Shown here piece by piece: positions 1-6,904 of a DNA stretch of 64,000 nucleotides. The translations under genes and the position numbers were made by a program. The notes below the pieces were generated by a model. That model had not been told where the DNA came from. It was given only the letters and a program-made list of their open reading frames with translations, and did no database searches. Numbering within the stretch: position 1 is the stretch's first letter; each line of letters opens with the position of its first letter. Origin of the DNA: Niveibacterium umoris (GTDB taxonomy: Bacteria; Pseudomonadota; Gammaproteobacteria; Burkholderiales; Rhodocyclaceae); the NCBI RefSeq assembly GCF_014197015.1, contig NZ_JACIET010000001.1, positions 1,860,001 through 1,924,000 on the forward strand, written 5' to 3'.

Positions 1-191
1 ACCAAGGCTAGACATATTGCGAGTCATTGCAGGCCCCTTTTTTGATATGTCCGACAAACGGTATGCGCCGCATGTTACGCCATGGGCTTCGCGGACTGCG
101 CCAAAAATGGCACAGAACATGCGCTGTACGGCGCGCTGCATTGTCGAAAGGTCTGCGCCTCCTAAGAAGCCACTGAGTCGACCCTGCCCGC

Positions 192-208
192 TGTCTGAAT
201 TTCTTACA
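192..208. promoter_or_regulatory. Candidate PrsR-type (PEP-CTERM box) activator site
   Basis: A 17-bp imperfect dyad with outer TGT/ACA arms around a palindromic GAATTTC core lies about 85 bp upstream of the -24 element of the sigma-54 promoter. That distance suits an enhancer-binding protein. PEP-CTERM gene sets are commonly controlled by RpoN with the PrsK/PrsR two-component system, and PrsR is known as the 'PEP-CTERM-box' response regulator. Assigning this dyad to PrsR is inference; prsR is not in the window. Confidence 0.4.
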
Positions 209-292
209 CCACCAATCCGTAACGCGAAATCGAAACGCACAAGACACGATTAACTCTTTTTTTTTCAACAACTTAAGAACTTTCACCCATCC

Positions 293-308
293 TGGCACGC
301 TGTCTGCT
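293..308 (+). promoter_or_regulatory. Sigma-54 (-24/-12) promoter of the PEP-CTERM gene
   Basis: TGGCACG-N4-CTGCT matches the RpoN consensus TGGCACG-N4-TTGCW with one mismatch. GG (294-295) and GC (306-307) are separated by exactly 10 bp. Transcription should start near 319, giving a leader of about 45 nt before the ATG at 365. A T-rich tract lies at 256-266. The promoter fits the known RpoN dependence of PEP-CTERM genes. Confidence 0.8.
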
Positions 309-364
309 TTATGGGCTGTGAGCGGCAAGCGGGCCGCAGTTAGTGAATCGCTAGGAGATCAAAA

Positions 365-1108
365 ATGAAATCGTTCAAGATGGGGGTGCTCGGTGCTTGC
401 GTAGCCCTCGCCTTCAGCGGCGCTGCCTCCGCCTCGCTGATCAATGTCGGCGGAGTGATCTGGGATCCGGACGCTGCGACCGACTATTCAAGCCAGTCGC
501 TCAACATGCGCCAGTTCATCAACACGTCGACTGGCGAACTCTCCGGCTTTGGCATTATCCAGGCTTGGAACGGCACTGGGCCTTCGTCTTTCTGCCCGGG
601 ATGCGAAGTGACCTTCCAATTCGGCGGCTACACTCCGGTTGGTGGCGTTATTCTTCCGGCAGTTGGCCAAACAGTCTTTTACAAGAGCGGCTGGACGAAG
701 TTCTATGTCGGCAGTGGTACCGATAAGGATGTAGCGAATCCGTTCGACTACAACGCTCTGACGTGGGCTAACACTGGGAATGGCACGCTGTTCCTGGATC
801 TGCTCGCACATACCGATAGCACGTCTGGCTTCACGCTGACGGGCACGAACGTCGGCGGTATTTTGCTGAGCGGCTTGGGTACCTTTGATGTCATCGGTGG
901 GCTGGCTGCAAGCAACTTCAACACCAATACGCAAGCTGACGGCGCTGACCTGGGCTTCACCACTTCTCTCTCGTTCAAGCGTGGAAGTGTGGCCGACGTT
1001 TCCGGCACTGGCAATCTGGTCGGGGATTCAATCCCCGAACCGGGCACGCTCACACTGTTGGGTGCAGCGCTTCTGGGTGCTGGTCTGGCACGCCGCAAGG
1101 TACGCTGA
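365..1108 (+). CDS. PEP-CTERM sorting domain-containing protein
   Basis: A 247-residue exported protein. Residues 1-23 form a classic signal peptide ending ASA. The C-terminus carries the PEP-CTERM sorting signal: PEP at about residues 224-226, a hydrophobic helix, then the basic tail ARRKVR. Proteins of this type are exported, cleaved by exosortase and delivered to the cell surface or exopolysaccharide matrix. The central part is Gly/Ser/Thr-rich, as usual for the class, and contains a CPGC pair at 77-80; I recognise no catalytic domain. A purine-rich RBS (TAGGAGAT) precedes the ATG. The gene is monocistronic, with a sigma-54 promoter upstream and an intrinsic terminator downstream. Exosortase is not in the window, but an exosortase-system acyltransferase lies 2 kb away. 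Confidence 0.9.
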   Translation: MKSFKMGVLGACVALAFSGAASASLINVGGVIWDPDAATDYSSQSLNMRQFINTSTGELSGFGIIQAWNGTGPSSFCPGCEVTFQFGGYTPVGGVILPAVGQTVFYKSGWTKFYVGSGTDKDVANPFDYNALTWANTGNGTLFLDLLAHTDSTSGFTLTGTNVGGILLSGLGTFDVIGGLAASNFNTNTQADGADLGFTTSLSFKRGSVADVSGTGNLVGDSIPEPGTLTLLGAALLGAGLARRKVR

Positions 1109-1134
1109 TAGCCACGAGATAATCGCTATAACGC

Positions 1135-1163
1135 AAAACGGCCTCAAAAGAGGCCGTTTTTTT
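1135..1163 (+). terminator. Rho-independent terminator of the PEP-CTERM gene
   Basis: A perfect 11-bp stem (AAAACGGCCTC / GAGGCCGTTTT) with an AAAA loop is followed by a T run, starting 26 nt after the stop codon. Confidence 0.9.
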
Positions 1164-1501
1164 GTGTCTGCAGCCTTCACGCAGAAGTATCCGACCCTTG
1201 CGAGTTCGTATCAGCCGCGCTTTGCACGCCGCATCTACCCTGCCCGTGATGATCACAACTTGCTGATCGAGCTAGCAAACAGCGACTGTGAGCGGCTGCT
1301 AGACTCACGCGCCGTTGGGGATGATTCTAGGCGCCCCGCATCGAAGCACACGCGCTTGGCGCGAATTCACAGCTCAGAGCGCGGATTGTGCTGCTTTCTT
1401 TGAACTCCCAACTGAATCTCGCCGCTCGCGTCGCGCATCGTTTCAGGGCACTCCATTGACGCCCTATCGGCGGCCCACATGCCGACGCAGTCCGAGTTTC
1501 G
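1164..1501. other. Intergenic stretch without recognised features
   Basis: About 340 nt between the PEP-CTERM terminator and the convergent flavoprotein gene. Short open frames here lack plausible start signals and resemble nothing I recognise. I see no RNA gene or repeat. Confidence 0.4.
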
Positions 1502-3145
1502 CTACGACGGTTGTGGCGTAAGCTCTGGATTCAGGCAGTAGCGACTAGGCGCCAAGATGTTCTCCGGATCGAGGTGTCTCTTCAAATCCGAGACGAATTG
1601 AAGCGACGAGCCGCCGTGACCCAACAACCATGGCAAAGCATCGATTCCCAGACGATAGGGCGTGTAGCCACGTTGGCGACCTTCTTCCATCAAGGCCTGC
1701 AAGCAGTTACCGGCATTGCGCGCGGCCGCTTCGTTTGCGCGGTCGAACAGGATCGGCACCGTGCTGTCGAAGATGCTGCTTGAAATCGTGGTAAGTGTTA
1801 TCAGCGGCTCGATTCCGAACGCTTTCATGCGCCCAGTGACCCACAGGGTGTAGTCATTCACTAGTTCGGGGTTCATTGCGACCAGCGGCGCGTACCAAAG
1901 CAGGCCGCATCCGTCCCTGGATGGATGCAGTTGCGTTCCGGGCGGAGGGCGTCGCCCGCTCAACCAGTAAGCAAGCGGAAGGGCCGTCTCATTCGGAATC
2001 CCCTGGATCAGGTCGAGTGACTTGGCCAGCGTCGCGAGACTGGCCTCTGCGCGCTTGGCGAGCGCTGCGGGCGCAAACTTCAGCGCACCACGCAGAGTCT
2101 GGATCCGGTCCGCGGTCAGGAAAACGAGCCTTACCGCGACACCCCGCAGGGCCGCCTTGACCTCTTTCTTTACCGCGCTGAGCAATCGTTCCGAACAATA
2201 AAGGGTGCCGAAGCCCGTCCACGGCATGATGAGGTTTGCGCGGGCGAGTTCATCGACGAGCCCGTCTGGCATGATCGGCGATGCGCCGAGTCGCTCTTTC
2301 GGATAAGGGATCGTCATTGAGAGCATGCGGTGGCGGTTCATCAGATTCACCCCCCCCACCAGACCGCCGCATTGGTCAAGCACCGCACGCACCCGCCCCA
2401 CTACCTTGGGCAAGTCCTCCTGGCTTCGTAACGAAAACAGGAACACGGCCGTGCGCTCGGGATGCGGCGCCAGCGTGATCGTTGCGCTGGTAACGATACC
2501 CAGCGCACTCTGGGTGAACAGGCCGATCCAGCTCGGACCAATTCCGTTCCGGAACAACTTGTCGAGGACCGGCACGCCCAGACTCGAAAACGGCGCCCGC
2601 AGCCATTCTCCATTGGGGAGGATCACCTCAAGATTCGACAGCGCATTGAAGTGATCAGCGTGCGGAGTGATGCCATAGCCACGTTCCAGCGCGTTTGAAA
2701 GCAGGCTGACTTCCGGCCCTGCCCCGGTGGTCGGGACCATGTGCCGGCCACCATTTTCGGCAAGGAACCGGCACAGTTTGGCCTGCGTCACGCCGGGTTC
2801 GAGCGTCACCGTGCCGAATTCCGGATCGTAGTCGAGGATCCGATCGAGACCCGAGAGGTCCAGAATTACCGCAGCACCGCTTGCCGGCAGCGCCGTCCCG
2901 TAGCCCCAATTGCGCCCGGTGCTGATCGGATAGATCGGTACTCGCGCAGCCCGGGCGATTGCCAGGATCTGCGGCAGTCTGGCCTTGCCATCGTATTGGA
3001 GTTGAATCGCGCCGAGAATCTGGCGCTCTGCGGCACCGCAATCGGCACCGTAACACGCTGTCGCCTCCGCTCCCCGCATGACCTTCACGCCCTGAAGATC
3101 ACTCCACTGATCCAATGCAAGCGCCGCCCTGGTCACCAGATCCAC
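1502..3145 (-). CDS. FAD-binding oxidoreductase, VAO/4-cresol dehydrogenase-like
   Basis: A 547-residue flavoprotein of the vanillyl-alcohol oxidase/PCMH family, close in length to the 4-cresol dehydrogenase flavoprotein subunit. The N-terminal FAD-binding half shows the PP-loop region (PISTGRNWGYG, about residues 73-83) and the second FAD segment MVPTTGAGPEVSLLSNAL. The C-terminal half is the cap or substrate domain. Such enzymes oxidise phenolic substrates or alcohols, but the substrate cannot be read from the sequence. I chose the GTG at 3145 because GGAGG lies 5 nt upstream of it; a GTG at 3151 would sit directly on that SD. No cytochrome subunit gene is adjacent. The gene is divergent from the exosortase-associated acyltransferase, so a surface or PEP-CTERM-linked role is possible but unproven. 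Confidence 0.75.
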   Translation of the reverse strand: MDLVTRAALALDQWSDLQGVKVMRGAEATACYGADCGAAERQILGAIQLQYDGKARLPQILAIARAARVPIYPISTGRNWGYGTALPASGAAVILDLSGLDRILDYDPEFGTVTLEPGVTQAKLCRFLAENGGRHMVPTTGAGPEVSLLSNALERGYGITPHADHFNALSNLEVILPNGEWLRAPFSSLGVPVLDKLFRNGIGPSWIGLFTQSALGIVTSATITLAPHPERTAVFLFSLRSQEDLPKVVGRVRAVLDQCGGLVGGVNLMNRHRMLSMTIPYPKERLGASPIMPDGLVDELARANLIMPWTGFGTLYCSERLLSAVKKEVKAALRGVAVRLVFLTADRIQTLRGALKFAPAALAKRAEASLATLAKSLDLIQGIPNETALPLAYWLSGRRPPPGTQLHPSRDGCGLLWYAPLVAMNPELVNDYTLWVTGRMKAFGIEPLITLTTISSSIFDSTVPILFDRANEAAARNAGNCLQALMEEGRQRGYTPYRLGIDALPWLLGHGGSSLQFVSDLKRHLDPENILAPSRYCLNPELTPQPS

Positions 3146-3302
3146 AAGCACCTCCGCAACAGTTGTCGTGTCCCGAATCAGAATAGTGTGCGCCGTGTAG
3201 CGCGCCGAATGAAGTAGTTATCCATCGGCACTCAACGCCATCGAACGTAAGCCTGCACGGGCGCTACAATCACACGCATTCTGACAGCGCGAGGGCTGCA
3301 AG

Positions 3303-4061
3303 ATGTCGGCGGAACTGGCACAGGGCAATCTGGGCGAGAGCTTCAGCAACTACTTCGAGATACTTCCGGCGCTCGACGACGCGGTGCGCCGCGAGGCGTT
3401 CTTCGTTCGCCATGAGGTGTACTGCAAGGACCTGCACTTCGAAGCTGAGCGCGACACGCGCGAAGAGACCGACGACTACGACAAGCACTCACTCCATTGC
3501 GTGCTGCGCACTCGGGGTGAGCACGCGAGGCCGGTGGGCTGCGCACGCCTGATTCGCGCCAACCCGGATGACCTGGAACATCCACTGCCATTCGAGAAAT
3601 TCTGCGGTACGGTGCTCGACCGTTCGATCGTCGATCCCAGCCGCCTTCCTCGAACCGCAATCGCAGAGGTCTCGCGACTCGCAGTGGTATCCGACTTCCG
3701 ACGCCGGAAAGACGAACAGGACAAACCTGTTTCGATCAGCGATGACGATTTCCGTGCAGCCGGTCCGGTTCAGCGTTTCCCGTTCATTCCGGTGAGCCTC
3801 TACCTTGCCTGCCTTGCAATGTCGATACGGGAAGGGATCGAGCATGTGTTCGTGCTGACCGAGCCGCGACTGGCGCTGCACTTCGCGCGCATCGGCTTCG
3901 ACATACAGCAGATCGGTGCGCCGATCGAACACCGCGGCTTGCGGGTGCCTTCCTACCTGCGCCCAGCGCTGATTGCACGCGACCTTAAGCCGATGATGCG
4001 GCCGCTCTTCGACGTCGTGCAAAACGCCATCGACGAAGCCTACAAAGCCGCCGGACTTTAG
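3303..4061 (+). CDS. PEP-CTERM/exosortase system-associated acyltransferase
   Basis: A 252-residue GNAT-fold protein resembling the family annotated as PEP-CTERM/exosortase system-associated acyltransferase (TIGR03694-like), related to autoinducer synthase-type N-acyltransferases. Visible features are the FFVRHEVYCKDLHFE motif near residue 37, a central ARLIRAN strand, EVSRLAVVSDFRRR, and the later FVLTEPRLALHFARIGF segment. It probably transfers an acyl group in the exosortase/exopolysaccharide surface system; the acceptor is unknown. It overlaps the convergent mnhG stop by 4 nt with no terminator between them. Its presence beside a PEP-CTERM gene supports an active PEP-CTERM system in this organism. 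Confidence 0.8.
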   Translation: MSAELAQGNLGESFSNYFEILPALDDAVRREAFFVRHEVYCKDLHFEAERDTREETDDYDKHSLHCVLRTRGEHARPVGCARLIRANPDDLEHPLPFEKFCGTVLDRSIVDPSRLPRTAIAEVSRLAVVSDFRRRKDEQDKPVSISDDDFRAAGPVQRFPFIPVSLYLACLAMSIREGIEHVFVLTEPRLALHFARIGFDIQQIGAPIEHRGLRVPSYLRPALIARDLKPMMRPLFDVVQNAIDEAYKAAGL

Positions 4062-4393
4062 GACTTTCCGCTGGAACCGCCGGAGCCCGCCTCGATCTTC
4101 ACGGGGTTGCGGGCCCGCCAGGCCCGCGCCAGCATGTGTGCGCTGACCGGGGCGGTGATGAACACAAAGATCAGCGGGATCAGGTAGCGCAGGCTGCCGA
4201 CGCCCTCAACCCCTGCAAACCTGAGTGTCAGCGCTGCCAGCGCACACCCGGCGCCAAGCGTCGAGGCTTTGGTCGGCGCATGAAGCCGCATCATGAACTC
4301 CGGCAGCTTGACCAGCCCCCACGCGCCAACGAGCGCCGCGAAAGCGCCCACGACCAGCAGTCCGGCGACGAGAGCATCAATCCAGGCCGGCAT
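4058..4393 (-). CDS. mnhG: Monovalent cation/H+ antiporter subunit G
   Basis: A 111-residue small membrane subunit (MnhG/PhaG family) of the multisubunit Mrp Na+(K+)/H+ antiporter. It has three hydrophobic segments and the family signature LVKLPEFMMRLHAPTKASTLG at about residues 27-47. It is the last gene of the mnhA-G operon; its ATG overlaps the end of mnhF by 17 nt. It works in the cytoplasmic membrane in pH and Na+/K+ homeostasis as part of a complex with all the other subunits. Confidence 0.9.
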   Translation of the reverse strand: MPAWIDALVAGLLVVGAFAALVGAWGLVKLPEFMMRLHAPTKASTLGAGCALAALTLRFAGVEGVGSLRYLIPLIFVFITAPVSAHMLARAWRARNPVKIEAGSGGSSGKS

Positions 4394-4661
4394 CGTTTGC
4401 CCCTCTTGAACGGGTCAGGAATCGCGCTGCCGCGATCGTGCCGACAAAGCCGACCATCGCAATCGCGAGCACGCCTTCGAAGTTGATGGGATGGCCCGAG
4501 CCGATGCTCAACACGGCAATCAGCGCCAGCGCCATGATGTAGAGCGTATCGAGTGCAAGCACACGGTCCTCTGCCTGCGGGCCGCTCAGCAAACGGAGCC
4601 CGCACAATCCCATCGCCACCAGATACGCCAGCGTGACGAATGGCAGCACAGCTTCTGTCAT
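4377..4661 (-). CDS. mnhF: Monovalent cation/H+ antiporter subunit F
   Basis: A 94-residue membrane subunit (MnhF/PhaF family) with three predicted transmembrane helices and the typical GPQAEDRVLALDTL motif after the first helix (about residues 27-40). Its start overlaps the mnhE stop by 4 nt and its end overlaps mnhG. It is an accessory subunit of the Mrp antiporter; all subunits are normally needed for activity. Confidence 0.9.
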   Translation of the reverse strand: MTEAVLPFVTLAYLVAMGLCGLRLLSGPQAEDRVLALDTLYIMALALIAVLSIGSGHPINFEGVLAIAMVGFVGTIAAARFLTRSRGANDAGLD

Positions 4662-5134
4662 GCGAACACCTCAAGCAAAAGCGACTCGTATCGCGACTTG
4701 ATGGTGGAGGCGAGAGCGTCCTCGTCACCGCAATCGAGTGCGTGAACCAGCAGGCAGCGACTTTCCGCATCAAGGTCGACCGACAGCGTACCGGGGGTAA
4801 GCGATACGATCGCCGCAAGCACCACCCGTCGCGGGTCGTCAGGCAAGTCCAGCGACACCTCCACCCAACGCGGACGCAACCGATTCGATCGCAACAAAAC
4901 CATTGAAATCATCGCGAGGTTGGACGCTACGATGTCCCACGCCACGCGCCCGAGCAAGCGCAGCAACGGCAGCACGCGCAAACGCGCGCCTCCGCTGGCT
5001 TCGGGCGCGAGCCAGCGCGCGATCAACCACGCCACCAGGACCCCGAGCAGAGCACTCCCCAAAGACGGCGATCCTTGCAGCAGCATCCAGAAGCACCACA
5101 GACCCGCCCACCACGGCAGCGAGACACGCATCAC
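4658..5134 (-). CDS. mnhE: Monovalent cation/H+ antiporter subunit E
   Basis: A 158-residue MnhE/PhaE-family protein: two N-terminal hydrophobic segments, then a cytoplasmic domain with the characteristic LTPGTLSVDLD motif and a charged C-terminus. It overlaps the mnhD stop by 4 nt and the mnhF start by 4 nt, indicating translational coupling in the operon. Confidence 0.9.
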   Translation of the reverse strand: MMRVSLPWWAGLWCFWMLLQGSPSLGSALLGVLVAWLIARWLAPEASGGARLRVLPLLRLLGRVAWDIVASNLAMISMVLLRSNRLRPRWVEVSLDLPDDPRRVVLAAIVSLTPGTLSVDLDAESRCLLVHALDCGDEDALASTIKSRYESLLLEVFA

Positions 5135-6576
5135 CTGCCTCCCACCGGAACGGCGTCCAGCACCTGCCGGATATAAGCCTGAGGCGCCGCCAATTCACTT
5201 GCGGCCACGGCGGTGTAGCGCTGAATCGGTGCCGCAAGGGTCGACATTGCCAGTGCGCCGCCGCACAACCACGCCAAAGCAAGGTGTTCGACCTTGTTTG
5301 CGGGCTCGCCCCCAGCGCCCGCCAGCCGCAGCGCCACGCGAGCCAGCCCGGTCAGCGTCAGCAGGCTCGCGGCGAGGATGAGCCACGCCAAGCCGTGCAA
5401 GTCCGGCGCAGCGAACAAGCCATCCAGTGCTTGCAGCTTCGCAAGAAAAGGCGCCAGAGGCGGCAAGCCTGCAACGCCGACAGCGGCGATCAACAGCCAC
5501 AGCTTGCCGTCGGCCAGGCGGTTGCGTCGGTGCAGGTCCGCCACGAGAAACAGCGCACTCGCGCACATGGCACTCGGCGGAAGGTAGAACAGCCCGCCAG
5601 CCAGCGCCTGCGGTGAGCCGGAACAGAATACGATGAGCAGAAGGCCACTCGATCCGAGCACCCCCCATGCCGCCACACGAGCGAGCGACAGACTCGCGAG
5701 CGCACCCGCGCCGGCGAGCAGCACCGTGCCAGCGCCGCAGGCCATCACCACTGCGATCCAGTTCGCATCGAACAAGGTGCCGCCCCACAGCGAGACAACG
5801 CGCAACATGCCATACGCACCCAGCTTGGTGAGCAAGGTGAACGAAGCCGCGGATGCGGGCGAGACGCCGCCATAGGTCTGCGGCAGCCAGGCCGACAGCG
5901 GCAGCGCCGCCGCCTTGAGCAAGAACACCACCGCGAGCAGCCCCGCGCCCGACAAGGCGAGCGCACGATCGGCCCCCTGAAGCGCGGGCAAGCGCAGCGC
6001 GAGATCTGCCATAGACAGCGTGCCGCACACGCCGTAGAGCAAACCGGCCGCGATGAGGAAGAGCGCAGATCCGGCAAGATTGATCGCCACATAGCGCAGA
6101 GTCGCCCTCGCCTCGGCCATGCCCGCACCTTGCAGCGCGATGCCGTAGGAACCGACCAGCATGACCTCGAAGAACACGAACAGATTGAACACATCGGCGG
6201 TGAGGAAGGCGCCGTTCACACCCATCCATAGCACCTGGTAAAGCGGGTGGAAATAGGCGCCCTTGTCCCGCCCTGCCCCGATCGAAAAAAGGAGCACGCC
6301 GCAAAGCACCCACGCAGTCGCCAGCACGGCCCACGCGCCCAATCGGTCGGACAGCAGGGCAATACCGAAAGGCGCCCGCCAGTTGCCAAGCAGGTAGACC
6401 AGTGCATCGCCACTCGCGGCTGTTGCCACCAAAAACACGGAAACCGCCAGGGTCGCCAGCGCACTGCACAGGCTGATGGCGCGGCTTGCACGTGGCGCGG
6501 CAAGGCACAGCGTCGCCGCCAGCAGAGGCAGGGCAATCGGTGCGATGACGAGATGCTGCAACGGCATGCCCTGCAC
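5131..6576 (-). CDS. mnhD: Monovalent cation/H+ antiporter subunit D
   Basis: About 481 residues, almost entirely hydrophobic, a homologue of the proton-translocating NADH dehydrogenase subunit N/M fold (Proton_antipo_M). The conserved transporter segment around LLKAAALPLSAWLPQTYGG carries the helix lysine expected for proton movement. The open frame extends to 6606, but GTG 6576 (4 nt after the mnhC stop, preceded by AAGGGGAGG) is the best-supported start. ATG 6567 is an alternative. With MnhA it forms the ion-translocating core of the Mrp antiporter. Confidence 0.9.
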   Translation of the reverse strand: MQGMPLQHLVIAPIALPLLAATLCLAAPRASRAISLCSALATLAVSVFLVATAASGDALVYLLGNWRAPFGIALLSDRLGAWAVLATAWVLCGVLLFSIGAGRDKGAYFHPLYQVLWMGVNGAFLTADVFNLFVFFEVMLVGSYGIALQGAGMAEARATLRYVAINLAGSALFLIAAGLLYGVCGTLSMADLALRLPALQGADRALALSGAGLLAVVFLLKAAALPLSAWLPQTYGGVSPASAASFTLLTKLGAYGMLRVVSLWGGTLFDANWIAVVMACGAGTVLLAGAGALASLSLARVAAWGVLGSSGLLLIVFCSGSPQALAGGLFYLPPSAMCASALFLVADLHRRNRLADGKLWLLIAAVGVAGLPPLAPFLAKLQALDGLFAAPDLHGLAWLILAASLLTLTGLARVALRLAGAGGEPANKVEHLALAWLCGGALAMSTLAAPIQRYTAVAASELAAPQAYIRQVLDAVPVGGR

Positions 6577-6580
6577 CGGC

Positions 6581-6904
6581 TCAACCCTCCCCTTTCGACT
6601 GCACACGCTTGATCACGAGCGCCACCATCAGGCCTGTCATCGCGAACCCGATCACGATTGCCGTCAGCACCAGGGCCTGAGGCAAGGGATCAACGTACTC
6701 GGCCGGCACCACGGACCCGTGCGCCGGCACGATCGGCGCACGATTCGCTGCCGGGCGCCCCATCGCGAACAGGAACAGATTCACGCCGTACGACAGTAGC
6801 GTGATCCCGACGATGACGTCGAACAAGCGCCCACGCATCAGGCAGTACAAGGCGCAGGCCACGAGCACGGCGATCGCGGCGGCCAGCATCAACTCAACGC
6901 TCAT
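6581..6904 (-). CDS. mnhC: Monovalent cation/H+ antiporter subunit C
   Basis: A 107-residue, three-helix membrane protein homologous to NADH dehydrogenase subunit K (NuoK/MnhC). The family motif GITLLSYGVNLFLFAMGR lies in the second helix region and PLPQALVLTAIVIGFA in the third. Its ATG overlaps the mnhA stop by 4 nt. Confidence 0.92.
   Translation of the reverse strand: MSVELMLAAAIAVLVACALYCLMRGRLFDVIVGITLLSYGVNLFLFAMGRPAANRAPIVPAHGSVVPAEYVDPLPQALVLTAIVIGFAMTGLMVALVIKRVQSKGEG

Noticed and set aside
17-328. Short frames on both strands in the first 330 nt
   Set aside because: They overlap the sigma-54 promoter region, have no SD and no recognisable product.
3265-3270. TACAAT as a -10 element for the acyltransferase
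   Set aside because: Good hexamer, but I could not find a matching -35 or extended -10; too weak to list.
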